DNA of 64,000 nt, from contig JANQES010000069.1 of assembly GCA_028278205.1 (NCBI GenBank), positions 48,664 through 112,663 on the forward strand, written 5' to 3'. Numbering within the stretch: the stretch's first letter is position 1; the number at the start of each line of letters is the position of its first letter. The stretch comes from Rhodothermales bacterium (GTDB taxonomy: Bacteria > Bacteroidota > Rhodothermia > Rhodothermales > Bin80). Below are positions 52,817-62,310 of this stretch, piece by piece. The position numbers and the translations under genes are program-made. The notes beneath the pieces were generated by a model, which was not told where the DNA came from, ran no database searches, and was given only the letters and a program-made list of their open reading frames with translations.

Positions 52817-53467
52817 ATGAGAAAGATTTTTGTTTGTTTGGCAAACTCGAAGAAGTTCGGGGAGAGGTGCATTGCAGGAGTTGAGGTTGAGCGTGACGAG
52901 GAGGGGATGTATAGGATCCCAAAAAATGAAAATGGCAATCCTATCTGGGTCAGACCGGTCACACATGCAGTACATGGGCAAGTATCTTCCCGATTAGTTG
53001 GACATATTAAGCTCTTAGATGTCGTGGAGATAGAGGTGATTAAGGCCTGTCCGCGAGGGTATCAATCCGAGAATATTTTCTTTGATAAAAATCATATTCA
53101 AGTTGTTGAGCAATTTGATTGCAATCCTCGAGTTTTCAAAATATTCGCAAGTAAAGACTTGACTGACCTGTTTGGAAATCGGGGCAAAGCTGTCCACATC
53201 GATGATATCTCATCTGTGACGCACTCACTCGTATTTGTGCCTGCACCTGATTTGCGGGTGCAGGAGAGGGAGAATCAGTTGAGAGGGGTGTTTTCATTTA
53301 AAGGCCGCACGTATGACCTTCCTATTACGGATATTAAGTTTATCGAAGCCTATCGGCAGGATCCACAGGTGTTAGAGGGCTGCACAAATAAGTACCTAAC
53401 AATTTCGCTAGGTGTACAATACAAAGATTTTCACTTTAAACTTATTGCAGGTATACTAAGCTGCTAA
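52817..53467 (+). CDS. Unknown third gene of the DUF488 island (dual-OB-like)
   Basis: This 216-residue protein follows the second DUF488 gene by eight bases. It is strand-rich with no membrane part: MRKIFVCLANSKKFGERCIA, WVRPVTHAVHGQVSSRLVG, LLDVVEIEVIKACPRGYQSE. It resembles proteins named dual-OB-domain proteins that I recall beside DUF488 genes, which would fit nucleic-acid or nucleotide binding, but I cannot prove this from the sequence. Strong AT bias and overlap spacing make the three genes one transferred module. Confidence 0.68.
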   Translation: MRKIFVCLANSKKFGERCIAGVEVERDEEGMYRIPKNENGNPIWVRPVTHAVHGQVSSRLVGHIKLLDVVEIEVIKACPRGYQSENIFFDKNHIQVVEQFDCNPRVFKIFASKDLTDLFGNRGKAVHIDDISSVTHSLVFVPAPDLRVQERENQLRGVFSFKGRTYDLPITDIKFIEAYRQDPQVLEGCTNKYLTISLGVQYKDFHFKLIAGILSC

Positions 53468-53496
53468 ATCAGGTAGCCTTTTCAACGGGATCGATC

Positions 53497-54333
53497 ATGC
53501 TTCTTGAGAGACTGTGGACAGGTATCAGGCGCTACGTTCCCATCCCCGTCTATCCATTACTTTCGCCGCTCTATCGATGGCGCCAGCGCGCGCATCTGAA
53601 GGTTCTGGAAAAAGAAGATCAAGCCTATATCGAAGCGCACGGCAGCCTGCCCGTGCCGCCTGCCGAACTGCGCTATCGGGTCGTCGGAGAATGTACTATC
53701 GAGCGGTTTATCAACAGCGGCGAACAAACCGTCGAGGACATCGAAAACGCATTGGAAGCGGTGGATCGGTCGCTCGCAGACGTGCGGGATTTTCTGGATT
53801 TCGGGTGCGGCTGCGGGCGGCTCCTGTTAGCCCTGAAAAATCGAGACTTCACCTTCAGGGTGAGCGGGTGCGACGTCGATGAACGTACGATCCGCTGGTG
53901 CCAGGAGCATCTCGAAACCGCCGAATGCCTCGTAAACGACGCGCTGCCGCCTACGCCTTATCAGCCGGATTCCTTCGATCTTATCTGGTGCGGATCGGTC
54001 TTTACGCATCTCGACGAACAGCGCCAGGATCTGTGGCTGGCGGAACTGCATCGGATCCAGAAACCCGGCGGCCTGCTTCTGGCGAGTGTCCACGGCCCTC
54101 ATGCCTGGCAACCTCGCTTGCCTGCCTGGACGATTGCAAAACTGAAAGAGCAAGGGATCCTTTATGCAAAGATGGGTGCCTTCAGCGGCATGCACCCCGA
54201 CTGGTATCAGGTAGCGTGGCACACCGAGGCGTACATCAGAGAACACTGGGCGTCTTTTTTCAATATTCTCGGTTACCTGCCGCAGGGTTTTAACAATCAT
54301 CAAGACATCGTCGTGGCGCAGAAACGAGATTAG
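53497..54333 (+). CDS. SAM-dependent class I methyltransferase
   Basis: This 278-residue enzyme has SAM-binding motif I as FLDFGCGCGRLLLAL, then SGCDVDERTIRWCQ, and the DLIWCGSVFTHLDEQ post-motif typical of small-molecule or sugar methyltransferases. GC content is back to the host level, marking the island edge. The substrate is unknown; the basic amphipathic N-terminus may dock to a membrane. Repeat copies follow the stop. Confidence 0.85.
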   Translation: MLLERLWTGIRRYVPIPVYPLLSPLYRWRQRAHLKVLEKEDQAYIEAHGSLPVPPAELRYRVVGECTIERFINSGEQTVEDIENALEAVDRSLADVRDFLDFGCGCGRLLLALKNRDFTFRVSGCDVDERTIRWCQEHLETAECLVNDALPPTPYQPDSFDLIWCGSVFTHLDEQRQDLWLAELHRIQKPGGLLLASVHGPHAWQPRLPAWTIAKLKEQGILYAKMGAFSGMHPDWYQVAWHTEAYIREHWASFFNILGYLPQGFNNHQDIVVAQKRD

Positions 54334-54362
54334 GGTGTGTTTGCAAATTGGATCGCCAAAGC

Positions 54363-54552
54363 AGCCCCGTAGGGGCGTCCTGTTTGTAGTACATCGCATT
54401 TTCTCAAAAAATAGCTCCCCCTGCCTTCGCAGGGGCAGGCTCCGGAGCGGCCTGTTCAAAAGAATCTGCCGCATTCTCGTTGAACAGGTCGCCCCTACGG
54501 GGCTCATTTTTAGGGAAGGATTGCTTGCTACAAACAGGTCGTCCCTACGGGA
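54363..54552. repeat. REP-like copies of CCCCGTAGGGGCG...CCTGTTTGTAG
   Basis: AGCCCCGTAGGGGCGTCCTG (from 54363, with TTTGTAGTAC) is repeated in inverse orientation at 54480-54505 (GAACAGGTCGCCCCTACGGG) and 54527-54552 (CAAACAGGTCGTCCCTACGG). A central CCTGTTCAA/TTGAACAGG stem (54451-54488) and CCCCCTGCCTTCGCAGGGG add further hairpins. It fills the 54334-54641 gap. No transposase gene is next to it here. Confidence 0.8.
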
Positions 54553-54641
54553 TTTTGCAGACCCCGGTCCTCGCACAAAGAACCGCGATGCAGCGCCCGG
54601 CGTAGTATTTTCAACTGTGGACATTTGCATAGAAAAAGATC

Positions 54642-55334
54642 ATGAAACGCATTACAAAGATCGCTCTCCTTACACTGCTGATCGCAGCGATAGCCGGATG
54701 TGATAACCGGAGCGCGTTGGAGGAGTCCGAGCCTGAGCCGGAGGCGCCTGCGGCGCTTCGATACTTTCCGCTGGCGGTGGGCAATGTGTGGGAGTATGAA
54801 CGCTTCGGGCAGACGGGCGATGACTTTTGCCCCAACGATTGGACGCTCAGCGGCTACCTGCGCTACGAGATCCAGGAAACGGTGATGGTGCAGGGGAGAC
54901 GTTACTTCCAAATGGCCGGCATCGAGTATGACCTGGAGGGCGTTCCGTTTAGCAACTACACGCTGACCATCGGCTACGACACGACCGCCGTTCAGATGAT
55001 CATTCTGGATCCGGAGGGCAATGAGCGGATATGGTTCGCCAGCCCCTGCGAACTCGACACGCCCATCGGCGAGATAGCGGCTTGTGGAGGATTTGATCCC
55101 TACATTACCCTGGGATCCGAGGAATGGACGGGTGCGATTAGCGGCGACAGCCTGGCCAGCCCCTTCAAGCGGTTCGAAACGAACTTTTTCAACGCCTGGT
55201 TTAGCTACGTCCAGGACGTCGGGCTGATCTCTTCGGGGCAGTTTGATTGCGGCGGTTCGCGTCAAGATCTCATCTTTGCCCGCATCGACGGGCAGGGCAT
55301 TGGCCGGCGCAAGGTCCCCGTTTCTGGTGAATAA
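54642..55334 (+). CDS. Lipoprotein of unknown function
   Basis: This 230-residue protein has a lipobox (LLIAAIAGCDNRS) and a Glu/Pro-rich linker. A beta-rich domain follows, beginning LRYFPLAVGNVWEYERFG, a beginning I associate with small outer-membrane-linked lipoproteins of Bacteroidota-like bacteria. Four Cys residues lie in the mature domain. It is followed after 13 nt by the oxidoreductase gene. Confidence 0.72.
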   Translation: MKRITKIALLTLLIAAIAGCDNRSALEESEPEPEAPAALRYFPLAVGNVWEYERFGQTGDDFCPNDWTLSGYLRYEIQETVMVQGRRYFQMAGIEYDLEGVPFSNYTLTIGYDTTAVQMIILDPEGNERIWFASPCELDTPIGEIAACGGFDPYITLGSEEWTGAISGDSLASPFKRFETNFFNAWFSYVQDVGLISSGQFDCGGSRQDLIFARIDGQGIGRRKVPVSGE

Positions 55335-55347
55335 AGCGGCTTTTTTT

Positions 55348-56784
55348 ATGAGCAACGAGGGCCCGTACGACGTAGTGGTGATTGGCTCCGGACCCAACGG
55401 GTTGGCAGCGGCGGTTGCGCTGGCGCAGGCGCAATTCTCGGTGCTCGTCGTCGAAGCAGAAGAGACCATCGGCGGGGGCACACGCACCGCCGAACTGACG
55501 CAACCCGGCTTCCGGCACGACGTGTGTTCGGCGGTGCATCCGATGGGGGTGTTGTCGCCCTTTTTCAAGGAGCTTCCGCTGTCGGAATACGGGCTTGCGT
55601 GGGTGCATCCCCCGGCCTCGGCGGCCCATCCTCTCGATGACGGCACGGCTGTGCTGTTGCAACGCTCGCTTGAGAAGACGGCTGAAGGATTAGGCCGTGA
55701 TGAGGGATCGTGGCGGCGACTGATCTCCCCGTTTCTGCGTCGCCCGGAGGTGCTTCTGGGTGATCTGATGGCGCCGCTCGGGATGCCCCGAGCGCCGTTG
55801 GCTATGGCGCATTTTGGATGGTATGGGATGCGCTCGGCGTATCATCTGGCGCGACGTTTTGCCGGGCCTCGGGCGCGCGCACTGTTTGCTGGCTGCGCCG
55901 CCCATTCGATCTTACCGCTGACACGCCTTCCCTCGGCAGCCGTCGGTCTGGTGTTTGCCGTCACGGGTCATCTCACAGACTGGCCGGTGGCCCGCGGCGG
56001 CTCGGCAGCCATTACCAGCGCGCTGGCCGGCTACTTCCGGTCGCTGGGCGGCGTGATTCAGACCAGCCGCCCTATCGCCGCACTGGCGGATCTGCCCGAA
56101 AGCCGCGCGGTGCTCTTCGACACCTCACCGAAGCAAATGATCGAAGTGGCCGGGGAGGCGCTGCCAGCCGGCTATAAAAAACGCCTGGCGCGGTATCGCT
56201 ACGGCCCCGGCGCTTTCAAGCTCGACTGGGCGCTGTCCGAGCCGATCCCGTGGAAAGATCCTGCCTGTGCGCTTGCCTCGACCGTCCACGTCGGCGGCAC
56301 GCTGGAGGAAATCGCCGAAGCCGAGGCTGCGGCCTGGCACGGCACCATTCATGAACGCCCCTTCGTGCTCGTCTGCCAGCAGAGCCACTTCGACGACACC
56401 CGCGCGCCGCGCGGCCGGCACACCGGCTACGCCTATTGCCACGTGCCCAACGGCTGCGAGGTCGATATGACGGAGCGCATCGAGGCGCAGATCGAACGCT
56501 TCGCGCCAGGTTTCCGCGACGTCATTCTGGCCCGCCACGCCTGTTCACCTGCCGGCTTCGAGGCCTACAACGGCAACTACGTCGGCGGGGCCATCACCGG
56601 CGGCGCGGCAGACCTGGGGCAGTTATTCACCCGGCCGGTTGCCCGGCTGAATCCCTACACCACGCCCAACCCGCGTCTCTTTTGCTGCAGCGCCTCGACC
56701 CCGCCGGGCGGGGGGGTACACGGCATGTGCGGCTACTACGCGGCGCAGGCGGTGAAGAAGCGGCTTCGCGTCTCAGCGCGTTAA
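55348..56784 (+). CDS. CrtI/PYROXD2-like FAD-dependent oxidoreductase
   Basis: This 478-residue flavoprotein has the dinucleotide fold VVVIGSGPNGLAAAVALAQA followed by VVEAEETIGGGTRTAELTQPG. It ends in PRLFCCSASTPPGGGVHGMC, the C-terminal FAD motif of the phytoene-desaturase/PYROXD2 family. Possible substrates are carotenoids, retinoids or other lipids, but there is no carotenoid cluster nearby. ATG 55348 is chosen because the FAD fold follows directly; an in-frame ATG at 55243 would overlap the lipoprotein gene. Confidence 0.87.
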   Translation: MSNEGPYDVVVIGSGPNGLAAAVALAQAQFSVLVVEAEETIGGGTRTAELTQPGFRHDVCSAVHPMGVLSPFFKELPLSEYGLAWVHPPASAAHPLDDGTAVLLQRSLEKTAEGLGRDEGSWRRLISPFLRRPEVLLGDLMAPLGMPRAPLAMAHFGWYGMRSAYHLARRFAGPRARALFAGCAAHSILPLTRLPSAAVGLVFAVTGHLTDWPVARGGSAAITSALAGYFRSLGGVIQTSRPIAALADLPESRAVLFDTSPKQMIEVAGEALPAGYKKRLARYRYGPGAFKLDWALSEPIPWKDPACALASTVHVGGTLEEIAEAEAAAWHGTIHERPFVLVCQQSHFDDTRAPRGRHTGYAYCHVPNGCEVDMTERIEAQIERFAPGFRDVILARHACSPAGFEAYNGNYVGGAITGGAADLGQLFTRPVARLNPYTTPNPRLFCCSASTPPGGGVHGMCGYYAAQAVKKRLRVSAR

Positions 56785-56844
56785 ATTTGGCGCAATCCCC
56801 ACGAGCGTAGCGGAACCCTGTCGCATAAATAGGATATCAGGCGT

Positions 56845-56868
56845 GCGGCGCAGGCCGCCTTGTTTTTT
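56845..56868 (+). terminator. Weak terminator-like hairpin before lepA
   Basis: GCGGC (56845-56849) and GCCGC (56854-56858) form a short stem, with six T residues at 56863-56868. It probably ends the oxidoreductase transcript. Confidence 0.4.
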
Positions 56869-56890
56869 ATCCGTATCGTCTGAGTGAAGC

Positions 56891-58696
<1,806 letters not shown>

Positions 58697-58800
58697 GTGT
58701 TACGGTGTTATAGTGTTTTGGTGTTATAGTGTCAGGGTGTTTTAGTTCTGTTCCCCAGGCACGATAACACTAAAACACCCTGACACTATAACACTTCAAA
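58697..58800. repeat. Octad-repeat hairpin with a perfect 26-bp stem after lepA
   Basis: 58721-58746 and 58769-58794 are perfect inverted repeats (26 bp) with a 22-nt loop. The left side consists of GTGTTATA, GTGTTTTG, GTGTTATA, GTGTCAGG and GTGTTTTA octads. It is the same family as 9342 and 22263. Confidence 0.95.
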
Positions 58801-58868
58801 ACACCCACGTAACAACAACTCGTCTGGCGCGTTTAACTAAACTTCGCTGACCATCCATCCGACCTGAT

Positions 58869-59714
58869 ATGCCGCGCACATCCCCGGCGACGCTTCCTGG
58901 CTCGGCCCTTCGGAGGGGGCTCCTGGTGATCCTGGCACTGGTGATGGTGGCGCCTGTCTACGCGCAGGATCGTTCTATCGTAACGCGCAAAGATCTGCCA
59001 AATGTCTATCGCGACGCGCGGTTTAAGAAGCAGTACGACAAGCTCCTGCGCACCACCCAGATGCGGATGACGCCGCTGCCGCCCGAACATATCGCCTCGC
59101 CTGCCGATACGGTCGGGCCGTGGATTGCCCGGCAGGCGTATAATTATGTGCCGCCCCAGGAAGAGGTCAAGTTCACCGCCAAGATTTCGTCGTGGCAGCT
59201 TATCAAACGGATTGAGCGGCACAAGTATAAACGGCAATTCGAATCGGTGAAATGGGCCTATCTGGGCAATAACTATTTCACCCCGCTCGACACGGTCAAG
59301 ACCCGAAAGATCCGGGCGCGGATGCAGAGCCGCTTCGGTGCGCCAACGCGGACGCTCGTCGAACTCGACTATTCGCGCTCGCTGCGCCGGGAGGAATATA
59401 TTCAGTTTGAATACTGGTTTATCGTCAACGATTCGATCCCGATGATCGTCATGGATGTCAACGGGCCGTTCGAGCATGGCATCGTGGTCGCTTGCGATCA
59501 TCGTTATCGCAACATACTATATAACATGCGTCAATCGTTCTTAGGAAGGATGATGCACGAAGAGGAGCTGGCGCCTTACGTCGATTACTATTACAACTAC
59601 GTCTCGCGGCGCTGGTATCGTACCGGCTTCGACGGCCAGCAGTTTTTCACGGATCCGATTGGGCAGCCCAACCTGGCGCGGGGCCGGCCTCAACTGGCGC
59701 GGCCCGGTGGATAA
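58869..59714 (+). CDS. Secreted protein of unknown function
   Basis: This 281-residue protein has a signal peptide (LLVILALVMVAPVYAQD). The rest is rich in Tyr, Arg and Lys, with no family I can name: KFTAKISSWQLIKRIERHKY, FEYWFIVNDSIPMIVMDVNG, YVDYYYNYVSRRWYRTGFDG. It lies between lepA and the lepB pair. The charged mature part suggests it is periplasmic. Confidence 0.7.
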   Translation: MPRTSPATLPGSALRRGLLVILALVMVAPVYAQDRSIVTRKDLPNVYRDARFKKQYDKLLRTTQMRMTPLPPEHIASPADTVGPWIARQAYNYVPPQEEVKFTAKISSWQLIKRIERHKYKRQFESVKWAYLGNNYFTPLDTVKTRKIRARMQSRFGAPTRTLVELDYSRSLRREEYIQFEYWFIVNDSIPMIVMDVNGPFEHGIVVACDHRYRNILYNMRQSFLGRMMHEEELAPYVDYYYNYVSRRWYRTGFDGQQFFTDPIGQPNLARGRPQLARPGG

Positions 59715-59754
59715 CGCCGGCTTTCCGGCGCGCGAGACGCCCGGCGCGTTTTTT
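59715..59754 (+). terminator. Terminator-like GC hairpin after the secreted protein gene
   Basis: CGCCGG (59715-59720) can pair with CCGGCG at 59725-59730 or 59741-59746, followed by six T residues at 59749-59754. The two pairing choices make the structure ambiguous. Confidence 0.5.
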
Positions 59755-59807
59755 GCTCGCATCAGGGGCAGAACCACTGTGTACAGCACTTAATCGAGTA
59801 CCTGATT

Positions 59808-60980
59808 TTGTCTGAAGCAACCAAACAGAAGAAGAAGCGGAAGAAGCAGCGCGCCGCGCGCGCGCAACAACGCGCCCAACAACGCGCCGCTTCGACCTCC
59901 GTCAACGGCAAGGGCAAAGGCAAAGATGCCGGGCCGCCGAAGAAGCAAAAGAGCAAGCTTCGCGAATGGACCGACGCGCTGCTCTTCGCCGTCATCGTGA
60001 TGTTGATCGTGCGGACGCTCTTTTTCGATCTCTTCCGCATCCCCACGCCTTCGATGGAGAATAATCTGCTCATCGGCGATTATCTCTTCGTCTCGAAGCT
60101 GCACTACGGCACGCGCACGCCGGTGACGCTCGGCATCCCGTTTACGCAGATCTACCTCAAAGGCCTCGAACTGCCCTGGACGCGTTTTCCGGGCTTCTCG
60201 GAGGTCCAACGCGACGACGCCGTCGTCTTCAACTGGCCCGCAGAGACCGAAAAACCCATCGACCGCAAGATGCACTACATCAAGCGGGTGGTCGGGTTGC
60301 CGGGCGAGACCATCGACATCCGCAACAAGGAGGTTCACATCAACGGCGAGGCGTTGCCGCTCCAGGAGGGGATGCAGCAGCACTGGTACGTCTACAAAAA
60401 AGATCAGCGCCTGCGCCTGTCCAGGGCGCGGCTGCGCACGCTCGGCATCAAGGAAGTCGATCCCACGGCCAACCCCGCCATCGAGCGTATCCTGGCTACC
60501 GCCGAAGCCGTCGAGCAGGTCCGCGCCCTGCCCTACGTAGACCGCGTCGAGCCGTCGATAGCGCGCTCCGACGGCAGCTACAGCGCCTATATGTATCCGA
60601 AAGGCCAGGACTTCACCCCCGACAATTACGGCCCGGTGACGATTCCGAAGCAGGATCAACAGGTCACGCTCACGGCAGAGAACTGGCCCGTCTATGAACC
60701 CATCATCAGCCGCTACGAGGGCCACACCACGCGCGCGTTGCCGAACGGTCGTTTTGAGATAGACGGGCAGCCAGTCACCACCTATACGTTTGCGCAGGAT
60801 TACTTTTTCGTGATGGGCGACAACCGCGACAACTCCGAGGACAGCCGCTTCTGGGGTTTCGTCCCGATGGATCACGTCGTCGGCAAAGCCGTCTTGATTT
60901 ACTTCTCGTGGGATACCGACGGCAGCCCGTTTTTCTTCGGCCAGATACGGTTTGATCGTTTGTTTAATCTTATCCACTAA
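59808..60980 (+). CDS. lepB: Signal peptidase I, first copy
   Basis: This 390-residue membrane-bound S26 Ser/Lys peptidase removes signal peptides. A Lys/Arg/Gln-rich cytoplasmic tail precedes one membrane helix (ALLFAVIVMLIVRTLFF). The catalytic Ser82 is in IPTPSMENNLLIGD and the Lys159 in MHYIKRVVGLPG. The end motif GDNRDNSEDSRFWGFVPMDH is complete. A large insert of about 110 residues lies between the catalytic Lys block and the end motif. The start is TTG 59808, as no ATG fits. The second copy is 123 nt downstream. Confidence 0.95.
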   Translation: MSEATKQKKKRKKQRAARAQQRAQQRAASTSVNGKGKGKDAGPPKKQKSKLREWTDALLFAVIVMLIVRTLFFDLFRIPTPSMENNLLIGDYLFVSKLHYGTRTPVTLGIPFTQIYLKGLELPWTRFPGFSEVQRDDAVVFNWPAETEKPIDRKMHYIKRVVGLPGETIDIRNKEVHINGEALPLQEGMQQHWYVYKKDQRLRLSRARLRTLGIKEVDPTANPAIERILATAEAVEQVRALPYVDRVEPSIARSDGSYSAYMYPKGQDFTPDNYGPVTIPKQDQQVTLTAENWPVYEPIISRYEGHTTRALPNGRFEIDGQPVTTYTFAQDYFFVMGDNRDNSEDSRFWGFVPMDHVVGKAVLIYFSWDTDGSPFFFGQIRFDRLFNLIH

Positions 60981-60987
60981 GGGTGGG

Positions 60988-61090
60988 TAAATGGGCAAAT
61001 AGGCAAATTGCAAATGGGCAAATGAGGCAAATTGCAAAAGGCGAAGGGGACCGTTCAATTTGGTTGCCATTTGCCATTTGCCTTTTGCAC
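60988..61090. repeat. Hairpin repeat, word GGCAAAT, between the lepB genes
   Basis: GGCAAATTGCAAATGGGCAA and following units on the left pair with TTGCCATTTGCCATTTGCC at 61064-61082 and TTTTGC on the right. It starts eight bases after the first lepB stop and ends 13 bases before the second start. The same word is found at 8828-8888. Confidence 0.85.
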
Positions 61091-61102
61091 TGTAAGGGCA
61101 TA

Positions 61103-62212
61103 ATGAGCACCTCAGAGCCGTCATTGGACCCATCGCACACCCCGGAGCCCTCGTCTGTGGCTGCCGGCGTGGCTACTTTGGAAGAGACGCCGAAGGCGAA
61201 GGCGTCGTTTACCCTGAAAGACGGGCTCCAGATTCTGGGGATCGCCCTCTTGATCGCGCTTTTTCTGCGCGGCTGCGTGCTCGAAGGCTTTCGAATCCCG
61301 TCTGAGTCGATGGAGAAAAGCCTGCTCAAGGGCGACTTCGTGCTCGTCTCGAAGCTGCATTACGGGCCGCGTCTTCCGCTGACGGTGGGCGTGCCGCTGA
61401 CCAACTGGTACTTCGAAGATTTCAGCCTGCCTTACCTGCGCCTGCCCGGCTTCACGTCCATCCGGCGCAGCGATGCCATCGTCTTCAACTATCCCGCCGA
61501 AGAGGCGCCGGTGGATCGGCGGATGCATTACATCAAACGCGTGGTGGGCTTGCCCGGCGATAGCGTTTCGATACGCGACAAACAGCTCTACGTCAACGGC
61601 CTCTCGATGCCGCTGGCCGAGACGATGCAGCAAAACTGGATCATTACGATGGACACCGGCGCCCGGCTACCTGTCGATTCGCTGCGGATACTGGGCGCTT
61701 CAGAGGTCACGATGCGCGGACGCAGCCGGGCTAACTTCGTGGCTACGCCTGCGCTGGCCGAGCGGGTGGCTTCGTGGGAAGGCGTCGTAGACGTGACGCC
61801 GAACGTGCAGGCGCAGGATCCCAGCTTCGGCATGCGCATCTTTCCGCCCGGCAGCGCCTTCGGACGCGACCACTACGGCCCGCTCTCGATACCAGCACGC
61901 GGCGATACCATCACGCTTTCCTCGTCGAACTGGCTGATGTATAAGGATCTCATCGAGCGGTATGAACACCATCATACCCGCATGCTGCCCAACGGCACCT
62001 TCGAGATCGACAGTGTGCGCACGACGCAGTACGTCGTCGAGCAGGATTATTACTTCGTCCTCGGCGACAACCGCGACAGTTCCGTCGATAGCCGGGTGTG
62101 GGGCTTCGTGCCTATGGATCACGTCGTCGGCAAGGCGGTCTTTGTGTATTTCTCCTGGGATTCCGAGCAGGGCCGCGTCCGCGCCAACCGCATCCTCAAA
62201 AGCATTCATTGA
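61103..62212 (+). CDS. lepB: Signal peptidase I, second copy
   Basis: This 369-residue S26 peptidase has a tandem relationship to the previous gene. There is one membrane helix (LQILGIALLIALFLRGCVL), catalytic Ser69 in IPSESMEKSLLKGD and Lys145 in MHYIKRVVGLPGD, with the end motif LGDNRDSSVDSRVWGFV. It keeps the same large insert but lacks the long Lys-rich tail. Both copies keep all catalytic residues, so they may divide substrates. ATG 61103 is chosen because upstream in-frame codons are repeat-derived. Confidence 0.95.
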   Translation: MSTSEPSLDPSHTPEPSSVAAGVATLEETPKAKASFTLKDGLQILGIALLIALFLRGCVLEGFRIPSESMEKSLLKGDFVLVSKLHYGPRLPLTVGVPLTNWYFEDFSLPYLRLPGFTSIRRSDAIVFNYPAEEAPVDRRMHYIKRVVGLPGDSVSIRDKQLYVNGLSMPLAETMQQNWIITMDTGARLPVDSLRILGASEVTMRGRSRANFVATPALAERVASWEGVVDVTPNVQAQDPSFGMRIFPPGSAFGRDHYGPLSIPARGDTITLSSSNWLMYKDLIERYEHHHTRMLPNGTFEIDSVRTTQYVVEQDYYFVLGDNRDSSVDSRVWGFVPMDHVVGKAVFVYFSWDSEQGRVRANRILKSIH

Positions 62213-62219
62213 TACGTCG

Positions 62220-62300
62220 AAAGGGAGAGAGGGGGAGAGGGTGAAAGGGAGCAGAAAAGCCTGGTCTCCCTTTCACCCTCTCTCCCTTTCCCCCTTTCTC
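62220..62300. repeat. Octad-repeat hairpin, word GGGAGAGA/GGGTGAAA, convergent gap
   Basis: The left side has GGGAGAGA, GGGGGAGA, GGGTGAAA, GGGAG octads (62223-62251). The right arm CTCCCTTTCACCCTCTC (62266-62282) is inverted to 62235-62251, with further CTCCCTTT and CCCCTTTCTC units to 62300. It lies between convergent genes and could stop both transcripts. Confidence 0.88.
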
Positions 62301-62310
62301 ACGCTCAATC

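Noticed and set aside
60983..61102. Longer N-terminus for the second signal peptidase
   Set aside because: The 40 extra codons come from the GGCAAAT repeat and have no peptidase character.
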